Positions 1 to 8,193 of a stretch of DNA of 40,032 nt are shown in pieces; within the stretch, counting starts at the first letter, position 1, and every line of letters begins with the position of its first letter. This DNA comes from Paracoccaceae bacterium. GTDB lineage: Bacteria; Pseudomonadota; Alphaproteobacteria; Rhodobacterales; Rhodobacteraceae. The stretch lies in contig JAAEZB010000024.1 in NCBI GenBank assembly GCA_018223085.1, forward strand, positions 1 through 40,032. Reading direction: 5' to 3'. Under the pieces are notes generated by a model. It searched no databases. It was not told the origin of the DNA and worked only from the letters and a program-made list of their open reading frames with translations. The translations under genes and the position numbers were made by a program.

Positions 1-323
1 CGCCGCCGGTGAGGGGGGTTCTACGGTTACTAACGAATACCCGCAAGTGCTTTTTTGCAAAAACGTCATCTTTTTTCGAATTTTCTGATTTTCCCTATGT
101 TTTGAGGGGGTTGCGCCGATCTCGTTTCAAAAACAACCGCCCTAACGCAACAATATTGCTGCGGCCTACAGGGGAGAAATGCTGCAGCTGCACTTATCCA
201 CAGGGACATCCACAAACCCTGCCCAATATCTCCCGAGTCAGGCCTCGAATTTGGCGGAATCGCACATCTGCATCGCGTCTGTATTGCGTATGCATCGCGG
301 TGGTGCAGGATTCGGGGTGCGAT
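1..323. other. Gene-free interval with DnaA box, AT-rich tract and clustered GANTC sites
   Basis: I see no convincing gene on either strand here; the open frames that cross it have no family-like content. The left part (about 40-140) is clearly richer in A and T than the rest of the window and contains the 12-base palindrome TTTTTGCAAAAA at 52-63. A second near-palindrome, GCAACAATATTGCTGC, lies at 147-162. A perfect DnaA box is at 194-202, with a weaker look-alike at 206-214 (ACATCCACA). GANTC sites, the CcrM methylation target in alphaproteobacteria, occur at 235-239, 257-261, 309-313 and 321-325, the last running into the end of msrQ. This combination suits a replication-linked or DnaA/CcrM-regulated region, or the upstream region of a gene just left of the window. 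The assignment is inference. Confidence 0.5.
194..202 (+). promoter_or_regulatory. DnaA box, perfect match to TTATCCACA
   Basis: The sequence TTATCCACA matches the strong DnaA-binding consensus exactly. It sits in a gene-free interval beside an AT-rich stretch, where binding would be meaningful. A single 9-mer can occur by chance, so DnaA binding is an inference. A weaker variant follows a few bases later at 206-214. Confidence 0.5.
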
Positions 324-926
324 TCAGGCCGAATGCAGGCCTCGGCGCTTTGGAATGCGCCGCAGGGCCAGAATCAGGACCACGGCCAAGAGATAGAGCA
401 GCGGCTCAAGCTGCACGCCTTTGACCAGCATCACGTAATGCGCGGCCCCCAGCATAGCGACACCATAGGACAGCTTATGGAGTCTCGACCATCGCCGCCC
501 CAAGCGACGCACAGACCAATTGTTCGATGTCATGGCCAAGGGCACCATAAGAAGGAACCCGGCCATGCCAATGGTCACATAAGGACGTTTCACAATGTCA
601 GCCCAGACCTGCGAGAGAATCTGCACATCAAGGACGAGCCACACGAGAAGATGCAGCGCGATATAAAAGAAGGTCAGAAGACCAAGCGCGCGGCGGAACT
701 TCAGAAGGTTGAGCCCGACAAAGCGGCGCAAGGGGGTCACAAGCAATGTCACGAGAAGAATCTGTAGCCCGGCCTTGCCAAGCGCGTGTTCCATCGCCTT
801 AACCGGATCGACCCCAAGCGCCCCGGTCAGCCCCTGATAAAGAAGCCAGACCGGATAAAGCGCGCCCAGTATATAGAGAGACCACGCAGGAACGGCGCGC
901 AGCCAGAGATTAAGACGGTCGATCAT
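324..926 (-). CDS. msrQ: Heme-binding membrane subunit of the MsrPQ methionine sulfoxide reductase
   Basis: This 200-residue integral membrane protein is expected to carry electrons from the respiratory chain or a flavoprotein to MsrP, which repairs oxidised methionines in periplasmic proteins. It shows several hydrophobic segments and the family pattern LRRFVGLNLLKFRRALGLL, followed by a histidine-containing helix (FYIALHLLVW). A second conserved stretch, WSRLHKLSYG, supplies another likely heme-ligating histidine. Length is normal for the family. It lies three bases downstream of msrP, so the two are surely co-transcribed and the assignment is mutually supporting. The C-terminus ends at the gene-free left margin. 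Confidence 0.93.
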   Translation of the reverse strand: MIDRLNLWLRAVPAWSLYILGALYPVWLLYQGLTGALGVDPVKAMEHALGKAGLQILLVTLLVTPLRRFVGLNLLKFRRALGLLTFFYIALHLLVWLVLDVQILSQVWADIVKRPYVTIGMAGFLLMVPLAMTSNNWSVRRLGRRWSRLHKLSYGVAMLGAAHYVMLVKGVQLEPLLYLLAVVLILALRRIPKRRGLHSA

Positions 927-929
927 GGC

Positions 930-1832
930 CTAGAAGTTCTTTGCAAGGTCCATGCCAGTATAAAGAGAGGCGATCTCTTTTTCATAACCGTTGAACATGA
1001 GTGTCGGTTTGCGTTTGGCGAAGAAGCCCCCGCCGATGGGCCGTTCCGTCGCCTGCGACCAACGCGGGTGATCCACCTCGGGGTTCACATTACTATAGAA
1101 ACCGTATTCGCGGGCATTGGCCTTGTTCCAGCTTGTCGGCGGTTCGCGGTCCGTGAGCGTGATGCGGACAATCGACTTGATCGACTTGAAGCCATATTTC
1201 CACGGCACCACGAGGCGGATCGGCGCGCCGTTCTGGTTCGGGATCGGTTTGCCGTAAATCCCGGTCGCCATGAGAGTCAGCGGGTGCATAGCCTCATCAA
1301 GGCGCAGACCCTCCACATAAGGCCAGTCCAGAACAGGGAATCTCTGACCCGGCATTTCCTCGGGGCGTTGAAGCGTTTCGAAGGCCACATATTTCGCACC
1401 CTCCTTTACACCGGCCATATTGAGGAGATCGGCGAGTTCGAACCCGTTCCACGGCACGACCATCGACCATGCCTCGACACAGCGGAAACGGTAGATGCGT
1501 TCCTCAATGGTCATCTTCGAGAGAATGTCACCAAGAGCATAGGAACCGGGACGATCTACCATGCCGTCGATTTCGATCACCCAAGGATCAATGGTCAGGC
1601 GGTTGCCGTGTTTGACCGGATCATCCTTGCCAGTGCCGAACTCATAGAAGTTGTTGTAGGTGGTGATCGCCTTCCATTCGGTCGGTTCAAGCGTTTCGGC
1701 GCGCGCGGCGGGGGCCGCGAGAGCAGCAACCCCAAGCCCGGCAATCCCGGCCATGATCTGGCGGCGGTTCATATAAGTAGACTCGGGCGTCACATCGTTG
1801 TGGTTCAGGTCGTTGGTCCAGCGTTTGGCCAT
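930..1832 (-). CDS. msrP: Molybdopterin catalytic subunit of the MsrPQ methionine sulfoxide reductase
   Basis: This is the periplasmic molybdoenzyme that reduces methionine sulfoxide in exported proteins, 300 residues and typical in length. The N-terminus carries a twin-arginine signal (NRRQIM at about 22-27, then a hydrophobic stretch ending AAPAARA), so it is exported folded by the Tat system. The core has the sulfite-oxidase-like signature [15 protein letters not shown], whose cysteine at about residue 118 is the expected molybdenum ligand. The C-terminal motifs [12 protein letters not shown] and [12 protein letters not shown] are strongly conserved in the family. The chosen start has GAGGGA upstream and matches the long pre-Tat leader seen in E. 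coli MsrP. msrQ follows directly. Confidence 0.96.
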   Translation of the reverse strand: MAKRWTNDLNHNDVTPESTYMNRRQIMAGIAGLGVAALAAPAARAETLEPTEWKAITTYNNFYEFGTGKDDPVKHGNRLTIDPWVIEIDGMVDRPGSYALGDILSKMTIEERIYRFRCVEAWSMVVPWNGFELADLLNMAGVKEGAKYVAFETLQRPEEMPGQRFPVLDWPYVEGLRLDEAMHPLTLMATGIYGKPIPNQNGAPIRLVVPWKYGFKSIKSIVRITLTDREPPTSWNKANAREYGFYSNVNPEVDHPRWSQATERPIGGGFFAKRKPTLMFNGYEKEIASLYTGMDLAKNF

Positions 1833-1899
1833 GTCATTCCCTCATTAGCTTTGAAAGAAGAGGTAACGCCCCGCCGCGCCAATGCCAAAGCACAGCTTC

Positions 1900-3399
1900 T
1901 CACGAAGGCGGGAGCGTATTGTAACTTGGATAGATCTTGTTCATCAGCACGGACCGACCATTGGATTGCACAAGGCGGACATGACGGCGGCGCATCTTGC
2001 GCGGCTCGGAAACGCCAACCGAATGAGCGATGGTTTCGACCTCTTTTATGACGGCCTTGGCATAGCGAGCGACACGTTTGTATTTGCGTTCGACCACGAG
2101 ACCCTTTTGCAGGCGTTCATCATGAGTCGTAATGCCCGTGGGGCAGGTATTCTTGTTGCACTTGAGCGCCTGAATACAACCAAGTGAGAACATGAAGCCA
2201 CGTGCCGAAGTCACGAAGTCCGCCCCGGCCGCAATCGCCCAGGCCACATCGCCGGGATTGACGAGCTTGCCCGAAGCAATAACGCGGATGCGGTCATGTA
2301 GGTGAAATTCGTCCCGTAGATCAACAATCAGCGGCAGCGCCTCGCGCACGGGCATGCCGACAAGATCAATGAGCGGCATGGGCGCGGCCCCGGTGCCGCC
2401 TTCGCCGCCATCAATGGTGATGAAGTCCGGCGCCATGTCCGAACCGCGCCGATCAATGGTCTCGAACATCTCGCGCATGGCCTCTTCGGAGCCAGCGACC
2501 GTTTTGATGCCGACCGGCTTGCCCGTGATCTCGCGGACATGGGCGATCATATCGAGCAGATGGTCGAAACTGTCGATTTCCTTGTGGCGGTTAGGGGAGA
2601 TGCCGTCCTGTCCAACGTGCAGACCCCGGATAGCGGCGATTTCCTCGTTGACCTTGGCACCGGGGAGGATACCGCCCTTGCCGGGCTTGGCCCCTTGGGC
2701 GAGTTTAATCTCGAACATGCGGATTTGCGGATGGGCGGCGACAGCGCGGAGTTTCTCGTCCGAGAGGTTGCCGTCGGCGTCACGCACACCGAATTTCGCG
2801 GTGCCGATCTGAAACACGAGATCGCAGCCCGCGGCGAGGTGAAACGGAGAGACGCCACCTTCGCCAGTATTGAGCCAGATGCCCGCCGATTTCGCCCCTT
2901 GAGCCAATGCCTCGATCGCCGGGCGCGAAAGCGCGCCATAGGACATGCCAGAGATGTTGAAGATCGATGGCGCGAGGAAGGGTTCGCGTGCCGTCGGCCC
3001 AATCAGGAGCGGTTCGGTCGAGGCGAATTGATCGTCAAGCGGCGGGAAGGGATCGTTGACGAAAATCGTGGTCCCGACAACATTGAGGTTGCGGGTCGAT
3101 CCGAAAGCAACAGTATTGCCCTTGCCCTCGCCCGCCCGCGTCACCCATTCGCGCTGTGCCCGGTTGAAGGGAAGTTCCTCGCGGTCCATGGCGAAAAAGT
3201 ACTGGCGAAAGAATTCGCCAAGCGCCGAAAACCAATGCCGAAAGCGCCCGATCAGGGGATAGTTGCGCCGGATCGCATCGCCCTTTTGCGTGCGGTCGAC
3301 CACAAAGAGGACAAGCGCGGCAAGCACGATCACCCCCATCAGCCCCACAAAGACCAGCCCGAGGATTTCAACGATATGGAAAGCGCCGCCAAAGGACAT
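1900..3399 (-). CDS. Membrane-anchored FMN-binding glutamate-synthase-like protein
   Basis: The 499-residue protein resembles the FMN and iron-sulfur synthase domain of glutamate synthase but lacks the amidotransferase and NADPH-binding modules. An N-terminal transmembrane helix (about residues 9-35) precedes the catalytic barrel. Visible signatures are SGMSYGALSRPA, GEGGVSPFH, the glycine-rich DGGEGGTGAAP, and the cysteine cluster CIQALKCNKNTCPTG, which fits a [3Fe-4S] centre. A longer upstream frame exists, but the start at 3399 has AGAGG seven to eight bases away and puts the membrane helix at the terminus. Without a glutaminase domain it may use ammonia or act as another FMN oxidoreductase; the substrate is unknown. 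It lies 67 bases upstream of msrP on the same strand. Confidence 0.88.
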   Translation of the reverse strand: MSFGGAFHIVEILGLVFVGLMGVIVLAALVLFVVDRTQKGDAIRRNYPLIGRFRHWFSALGEFFRQYFFAMDREELPFNRAQREWVTRAGEGKGNTVAFGSTRNLNVVGTTIFVNDPFPPLDDQFASTEPLLIGPTAREPFLAPSIFNISGMSYGALSRPAIEALAQGAKSAGIWLNTGEGGVSPFHLAAGCDLVFQIGTAKFGVRDADGNLSDEKLRAVAAHPQIRMFEIKLAQGAKPGKGGILPGAKVNEEIAAIRGLHVGQDGISPNRHKEIDSFDHLLDMIAHVREITGKPVGIKTVAGSEEAMREMFETIDRRGSDMAPDFITIDGGEGGTGAAPMPLIDLVGMPVREALPLIVDLRDEFHLHDRIRVIASGKLVNPGDVAWAIAAGADFVTSARGFMFSLGCIQALKCNKNTCPTGITTHDERLQKGLVVERKYKRVARYAKAVIKEVETIAHSVGVSEPRKMRRRHVRLVQSNGRSVLMNKIYPSYNTLPPS

Positions 3400-3529
3400 A
3401 TTCAAAACCTCTAATGTTATGTTTGATCCGCATGCCCTTCCCATGTATCAAAGGCGCGAAGCTGCATGTGTTAAGAGTGCGGTGTCTATTCGTACACCGC
3501 AAGGGATAGAATATTTTTGGGAGGATCAC

Positions 3530-3973
3530 ATGAAGAAGATTTTGCTGGCGGCGGTGATGGCCGTCGGGGCGACGTTTGCCGCCGCGCAGGACACGGCCAT
3601 TACCTATACCGTCGATCAGGATTACGACGACGTCACCTTTGGCCTTGAGAGCGCGATCACCGATGAGGGGCTTTTGATTGACGCGGTGAACCACGTCGGT
3701 GCCATGCTCGAACGCACCAAAGAAGATGTGGGCGGCACGCAGACCGTGTTCCTTAAGGCGGAGGTTTATAGCTTCTGCTCGGCGATGCTGTCGCGCAAGG
3801 TCATGGAAGCGGACCCGATGAACCTCCAGTTCTGTCCCTATGGCATCTTCGTGATGCAGATGCCGGAGACCCCGGATCAGACCACCATCGGCTATCGCAT
3901 CATGCCGGAGGGGCCGATGAAAGAGGTCGAGGCGCTACTTGATAGAATCGTGCAAGAGGCGATTGGCGAGTAA
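3530..3973 (+). CDS. Exported DUF302 domain protein
   Basis: A 147-residue protein with an N-terminal signal peptide (KKILLAAVMAVGATFAAA, probable cleavage near residue 19). The mature part looks like a DUF302 domain: an N-terminal segment that would span an alpha/beta unit (YDDVTFGLESAITDEGLLI), then a middle strand region (LQFCPYGIFVMQMP) and a C-terminal helix (EVEALLDRIVQEAI). There are two cysteines, in FCSAML and QFCPYG. No catalytic motif is visible, and the biochemical role of DUF302 proteins is poorly defined. The ATG at 3530 is preceded by GGGAGGATC, an excellent ribosome-binding site, and is preferred over longer upstream frames. It converges with the DsrE-like gene across a shared terminator. 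Confidence 0.82.
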   Translation: MKKILLAAVMAVGATFAAAQDTAITYTVDQDYDDVTFGLESAITDEGLLIDAVNHVGAMLERTKEDVGGTQTVFLKAEVYSFCSAMLSRKVMEADPMNLQFCPYGIFVMQMPETPDQTTIGYRIMPEGPMKEVEALLDRIVQEAIGE

Positions 3974-3984
3974 GCCAATAAGAA

Positions 3985-4013
3985 AAACGCCGCCCCGGAT
4001 CAGGGCGGCGTTT
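3985..4013. terminator. Bidirectional factor-independent terminator between convergent genes
   Basis: An 11-bp perfect stem (AAACGCCGCCC at 3985-3995 pairing with GGGCGGCGTTT at 4003-4013) encloses a 7-base loop. A-rich and T-rich flanks allow it to serve both strands. It lies 11 bases after the DUF302 gene and about 20 bases after the end of the opposing DsrE-like gene. Confidence 0.9.
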
Positions 4014-4033
4014 CTTGTGTCTAGATCATTGGA

Positions 4034-4465
4034 TCAGGGGCGCACATATGCGTAGCCCTGTTCCTGAAGCTCGACCAGACGCACAACGCCAGACGGCACG
4101 ATCGTAGCTTCTTCCAGAAGAGCAATCTCTTTTCCTGCCTTCTCACTCATTTTTCGATGCGTGTTTCCGCAGGCGGCAAAGGACAGGGTCTCGATCTCCA
4201 AAGACATAGTGGCAATCCGGTCAGCAACCGGGCTTTTCCCCGGCACATACATATTGAGACCCGGCCCATAAGCCACCAGCTCTACCATGACCGTATCACC
4301 CTGGCTTTCGTAGTATTTGACCAGGTTCTGAACGTTGTTGAGTGCCATATTCATGACCTTGGGATCGTTTTCATCCACGTGAACCGCCACGTGATGAGTC
4401 ATCCCTTCGGCCAACGCGCCCGTTGCCAGCATGGCGGCACATGCCGCCGCCGCAAAATATTTCAT
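4034..4465 (-). CDS. Exported DsrE/DsrF-like protein
   Basis: A 143-residue protein with a signal peptide (cleavage near residue 19, after ATGALA) and a DsrE-like fold. The pattern is HHVAVHVDENDPKVMNMALNNV at the first strand and helix, VMVELVAYGPGLNMY at the second, and FAACGNTHRKM with a cysteine at about residue 99. In cytoplasmic DsrE/TusD relatives the equivalent cysteine can carry persulfide. An exported form would act in the periplasm, where its function is not established. The cysteine is present, so sulfur binding is possible but unproven. The RBS is GGGAGG just upstream. It ends against the terminator shared with the DUF302 gene. Confidence 0.8.
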   Translation of the reverse strand: MKYFAAAACAAMLATGALAEGMTHHVAVHVDENDPKVMNMALNNVQNLVKYYESQGDTVMVELVAYGPGLNMYVPGKSPVADRIATMSLEIETLSFAACGNTHRKMSEKAGKEIALLEEATIVPSGVVRLVELQEQGYAYVRP

Positions 4466-4597
4466 GTCGTTTCCTCCCTATAGGTTCAGCCAGACTAGCA
4501 AAACCGACGTCATAAAATAGGGATTTTCACATGACCCACCTTTAGGCCCGCCGTTTCGGCTGAACAATCGCCCCCGAAACAGAGGTTCGAAAAGCAA

Positions 4598-4625
4598 AAG
4601 GCCCCGGAACCATGTCCGAGGCCTT
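4598..4625 (-). terminator. Terminator of clpB
   Basis: Read on the minus strand, AAGGCCTCGGA pairs with TCCGGGGCCTT with a single mismatch around a 6-base loop, followed by TTGCTTTTC. It starts about 10 bases after the clpB stop codon. Confidence 0.8.
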
Positions 4626-4635
4626 GCAGTCTTAT

Positions 4636-7251
4636 TTAGTGCACAACCGCATCATCCGGCTTTGGTCGGTTACTCGCCCCAACCCGGTCGCCGATGACGA
4701 GGCCATCGGCCCCGGCGCTGACTGGCACGGTATCGCCGTCCATGATCTCGCCACCGAGAAGCATCTCGGCGAGCGGGTTTTGCAAGGCGCGTTGGATCAC
4801 GCGCTTGAGCGGACGCGCCCCGAAGACCGGATCATATCCCTCATCCGCGAGCCATTTGCGCGCCTCCTCGTCGAGAACGATCTCGATCTTGCGTGCGGCA
4901 AGCCGTTTCTTGAGCCGAGCGAGCTGAATATCGACGATACCGTCCATATCCTCCCGCGCCAGACGGTCGAAGATGATCGTCTCATCGAGACGGTTGAGGA
5001 ATTCCGGGCGGAAATGGGCGCGCACGGCGTCCATCACATCCCGCTTGGCATCGCTCGCATCGGCACCGTCCGGCAGCTGCGAAAGCGCCTGCGCCCCGAG
5101 GTTCGACGTCAAGATGATGAGCGTCTGCTTAAAGTCCACGGTCCGGCCCTGACCATCGGTCAGAACACCATCGTCAAGAACCTGCAACAGCACGTTGAAC
5201 ACATCCGGGTGCGCCTTTTCGACCTCGTCGAAGAGCACGACCTGATAAGGACGCCGACGCACCGCTTCGGTCAGCACGCCACCTTCGTCATAGCCGACAT
5301 AGCCCGGAGGCGCGCCGATCAGGCGGGCCACCGAATGTTTCTCCATGAACTCGGACATATCAACGCGCACCATGGCGTTATCGTCGTCAAAGAGGAACTC
5401 GGCCACGGCCTTGGTGAGCTCGGTCTTACCAACACCCGTCGGCCCGAGGAACAGGAAGGACCCAAGCGGGCGGTTCTCGTCGTTAAGACCAGCGCGCGCG
5501 CGGCGCACGGCATTGGCCACGGCGGTCACCGCGGCGTTCTGACCGATCACGCGGGCGTGGAGATCATCCTCCATGCGCAGGAGTTTGTCGCGCTCGCCTT
5601 CAAGCATCTTGGAGGTCGGAATACCGGTCCAACGCTCAACAACGGCGGCGATTTGCTCGGGGCGCACGGCCTCCTCAACCGTAACGCCATCTTCCTGCGC
5701 CTCGGCCTCGGAGAGTTTCTTTTCAAGCTCCGGGATCACGCCATAGGATAGCTCACCCGCCTTGGCGAGGTTGCCCTCACGCTTGGCGATGTCGAGCTCG
5801 GCGCGCGCGTGGTCGAGCTGTTCCTTGAGATCACGGGCAGAGGCGAGCTTGTCGCGCCCGGCCTGCCACTGGGCGGTCATCTCGGCGGACCTGTCCTGAA
5901 GATCGGCAAGATCCTTTTCGAGCTTTTCGAGACGGTCCTTCGATGCCGTATCATCCTCAAGGCGCAGGGCCTCGGCCTCGATCTGCATTTGCAGAATCTG
6001 GCGATCAAGCGCGTCGAGTTCCTCGGGCTTCGAATCCACCTCCATACGCAGGCGCGACGAGGCCTCATCCATGAGGTCGATAGCCTTGTCCGGCAAGAAG
6101 CGGTCGGTGATGTAGCGGTGCGAGAGCGTCGCCGCCGCGACTAGCGCCGAGTCGGAGATACGCACACCGTGGTGAAGTTCGTACTTCTCCTTGATGCCGC
6201 GCAGGATCGAGATCGTGTCCTCGACGGTCGGCTCTTCGACCATCACCGGCTGGAACCGGCGGGCAAGGGCGGCGTCTTTCTCGACATATTTGCGATACTC
6301 GTCGAGGGTCGTCGCACCGATACAGTGCAGCTCACCCCGTGCAAGCGCCGGTTTGATGAGGTTGGCGGCATCCATGGCACCGTCCGATTTGCCCGCGCCC
6401 ACAAGCGTGTGCATCTCGTCGATGAAGAGGATGATTTCGCCTGCGGCCTCGGTGACTTCGGTCAGAACGGCCTTGAGGCGTTCCTCGAACTCACCGCGGT
6501 ATTTCGCACCGGCGATGAGCGCGCCCATGTCGAGCGCGAGGAGTTTCTTGTTGCGCAGAGATTCCGGCACGTCGCCATTGATAATGCGAAGGGCCATGCC
6601 TTCGGCAATCGCGGTTTTACCGACGCCGGGCTCACCAATGAGAACCGGGTTGTTTTTGGTCCGGCGCGAAAGAACCTGCATGGCGCGGCGAATCTCGTCG
6701 TCGCGGCCGATGATCGGGTCGATTTTGCCCTGTTCGGCGGCCTCGGTCAGGTCGCGCGCGTATTTCTTGAGGGCGTCATAGCCTTCTTCGGCGCTGGCCG
6801 AGTCGGCGGTGCGGCCCTTGCGGATGTCGTTGATCGCAGCATTAAGCGCCTGGGCGTTCACGGCCCCGGCCTCAAGCGCATCCTTGGCCTTGGATTTGAC
6901 CATGACAAGCGCCATGAGAATGCGTTCGACCGGCACAAAGCTATCGCCCGCTTTCTTGGCGATGGTCTCGGCCTCATCCAGAACCTTGGCGGTGATGTTA
7001 TCGAGATAAACCTGCCCGGCATCGCCGCTCACCTGCGGGATTTTTCCGATGGCAAGGTCAACCGCCTCGCGGACGCGTTCGGGCGCGCCGCCAGCACGTT
7101 TAATCAGGTTGGCTGCAAGCCCCTGATCGTCGTCCATCAATGCTTTTAGAATATGCTCGGGGGAAAGCCGCTGATGGTTTTCCCGCATTGCAATGGTTTG
7201 CGCGGCCTGAATGAATCCACGCGACCGCTCCGTGAACTTGCTCAAGTCCAT
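4636..7251 (-). CDS. clpB: ATP-dependent disaggregase ClpB (Hsp104 family)
   Basis: This 871-residue AAA+ chaperone threads aggregated proteins through its hexameric pore and works with DnaK. All ClpB parts are visible in order: the N-terminal Clp repeat domain (about 1-150, EHILKALM), NBD1 with Walker [14 protein letters not shown], the coiled-coil M domain (about 410-530, rich in Glu/Lys/Arg heptads), and NBD2 with Walker [14 protein letters not shown] and Walker [15 protein letters not shown]. The C-terminal small domain ends at DAVVH. There is no ClpP-binding IGF/L loop region of ClpA type, and the long M domain excludes ClpA and ClpC. The ATG has GGAGAG upstream, and a candidate heat-shock promoter lies at 7331-7359. 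It is transcribed alone and ends in its own terminator. Confidence 0.97.
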   Translation of the reverse strand: MDLSKFTERSRGFIQAAQTIAMRENHQRLSPEHILKALMDDDQGLAANLIKRAGGAPERVREAVDLAIGKIPQVSGDAGQVYLDNITAKVLDEAETIAKKAGDSFVPVERILMALVMVKSKAKDALEAGAVNAQALNAAINDIRKGRTADSASAEEGYDALKKYARDLTEAAEQGKIDPIIGRDDEIRRAMQVLSRRTKNNPVLIGEPGVGKTAIAEGMALRIINGDVPESLRNKKLLALDMGALIAGAKYRGEFEERLKAVLTEVTEAAGEIILFIDEMHTLVGAGKSDGAMDAANLIKPALARGELHCIGATTLDEYRKYVEKDAALARRFQPVMVEEPTVEDTISILRGIKEKYELHHGVRISDSALVAAATLSHRYITDRFLPDKAIDLMDEASSRLRMEVDSKPEELDALDRQILQMQIEAEALRLEDDTASKDRLEKLEKDLADLQDRSAEMTAQWQAGRDKLASARDLKEQLDHARAELDIAKREGNLAKAGELSYGVIPELEKKLSEAEAQEDGVTVEEAVRPEQIAAVVERWTGIPTSKMLEGERDKLLRMEDDLHARVIGQNAAVTAVANAVRRARAGLNDENRPLGSFLFLGPTGVGKTELTKAVAEFLFDDDNAMVRVDMSEFMEKHSVARLIGAPPGYVGYDEGGVLTEAVRRRPYQVVLFDEVEKAHPDVFNVLLQVLDDGVLTDGQGRTVDFKQTLIILTSNLGAQALSQLPDGADASDAKRDVMDAVRAHFRPEFLNRLDETIIFDRLAREDMDGIVDIQLARLKKRLAARKIEIVLDEEARKWLADEGYDPVFGARPLKRVIQRALQNPLAEMLLGGEIMDGDTVPVSAGADGLVIGDRVGASNRPKPDDAVVH

Positions 7252-7330
7252 GGTGTCTCTCCTTTTTCCAAGCGCCCGGTTCTATGTTGCGCCCGCTTTG
7301 CGGCACGCCCCGTTTCGGGCCTCTGGATAT

Positions 7331-7359
7331 ATTTGGCGATGAGCGCGCGCCGCTTCAAG
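7331..7359 (-). promoter_or_regulatory. Candidate sigma-32 (RpoH) heat-shock promoter of clpB
   Basis: On the minus strand a perfect -35 element CTTGAA (7359-7354) is followed, after 15 bases, by CGCCAAAT (7338-7331). This is close to the sigma-32 -10 pattern CCCCATNT. It would start transcription about 70 bases before the clpB ATG. ClpB is a classical RpoH target, which supports the reading. The actual transcription start is not visible from sequence. Confidence 0.5.
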
Positions 7360-7470
7360 AGGTCCTGTGCGGAAAACCGCACGATTCACCCCTACCCCGG
7401 CGCGGCAAATATTTGACCCTTAGGAACAAGGGGAGTAAGGCCCATCGGGAAACCCCGAAGGAGATCCCCC

Positions 7471-8166
7471 ATGTCCGATGACCGCCTGATCGTTGCCCTT
7501 GATGTGCCCAACGCCTTGCAGGGCCTGCAAATGGCCGAAACGATTGGCGATGCTGTGTCGTTCTACAAAATCGGGTTGGGGATGCTGACCGGGGGCGGGA
7601 TGGCGCTGGCCAATGAGCTCAAGCAGGATCACGGCAAGCGTATCTTCCTTGATATGAAGCTTTTCGATATTGGTGCGACGGTGGAAAATGCGGTGCGCGG
7701 GCTGGCGCAGTTTGATCTCGATTTCCTGACCGTGCATGGCGATCCTTACGTAGTAAAGGCCGCCAAGGAAGGGGCCGCGGGCAAGGACCTCAAGATCCTT
7801 GGCGTTACGATCCTGACTTCGCTCGACCGGAATGACCTTGACGGGGCCCTTATCAAGGACGGTGACATTCGCGACCTCGTGCAGGAGCGTGCGGGTAAAG
7901 CGTTTGAGGCGGGTGCCGATGGCGTCATCGCCTCGCCGCAGGAGGCCGCACTCATCCGCGCGCTGCCGGAATCCAAAGGCCGCCTGATCGTAACACCCGG
8001 CGTGCGCCCGACCGGCACGGCGCTTGGCGATCAAAAACGCGTCGCCACACCAGCAAGCGCGATCTCGGACGGGGCCGATCATATCGTTGTTGGTCGTCCG
8101 GTCTGGCAGGCCGCCAACCCTCGCGATGCGGCGCAGGCGATTGTCGATGAGCTGGCGGGTCTCTGA
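7471..8166 (+). CDS. pyrF: Orotidine-5'-phosphate decarboxylase
   Basis: This enzyme performs the last step of UMP synthesis, decarboxylating OMP in the cytoplasm. The 231-residue length is normal. The catalytic Asp-Lys-x-x-Asp set is visible at FLDMKLFDIGAT (Asp61, Lys63, Asp66), with substrate-binding Asp11 (VALDVPN) and Lys33 (FYKIGLGM). Phosphate-binding motifs TPGVRPTG and HIVVGRPVW are near the C-terminus. The start has AAGGAG at ideal spacing. It is followed after 27 bases by dinB on the same strand. Confidence 0.97.
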   Translation: MSDDRLIVALDVPNALQGLQMAETIGDAVSFYKIGLGMLTGGGMALANELKQDHGKRIFLDMKLFDIGATVENAVRGLAQFDLDFLTVHGDPYVVKAAKEGAAGKDLKILGVTILTSLDRNDLDGALIKDGDIRDLVQERAGKAFEAGADGVIASPQEAALIRALPESKGRLIVTPGVRPTGTALGDQKRVATPASAISDGADHIVVGRPVWQAANPRDAAQAIVDELAGL

Positions 8167-8193
8167 GGCCGACTTTTATGCTAGACTAGGCCG

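Noticed and set aside
9-767. Long open frame on the plus strand across the left end
   Set aside because: It lies largely opposite msrQ, its translation has no family-like pattern, and it is rich in His/Arg/Gln as expected for an antisense shadow in GC-rich DNA.
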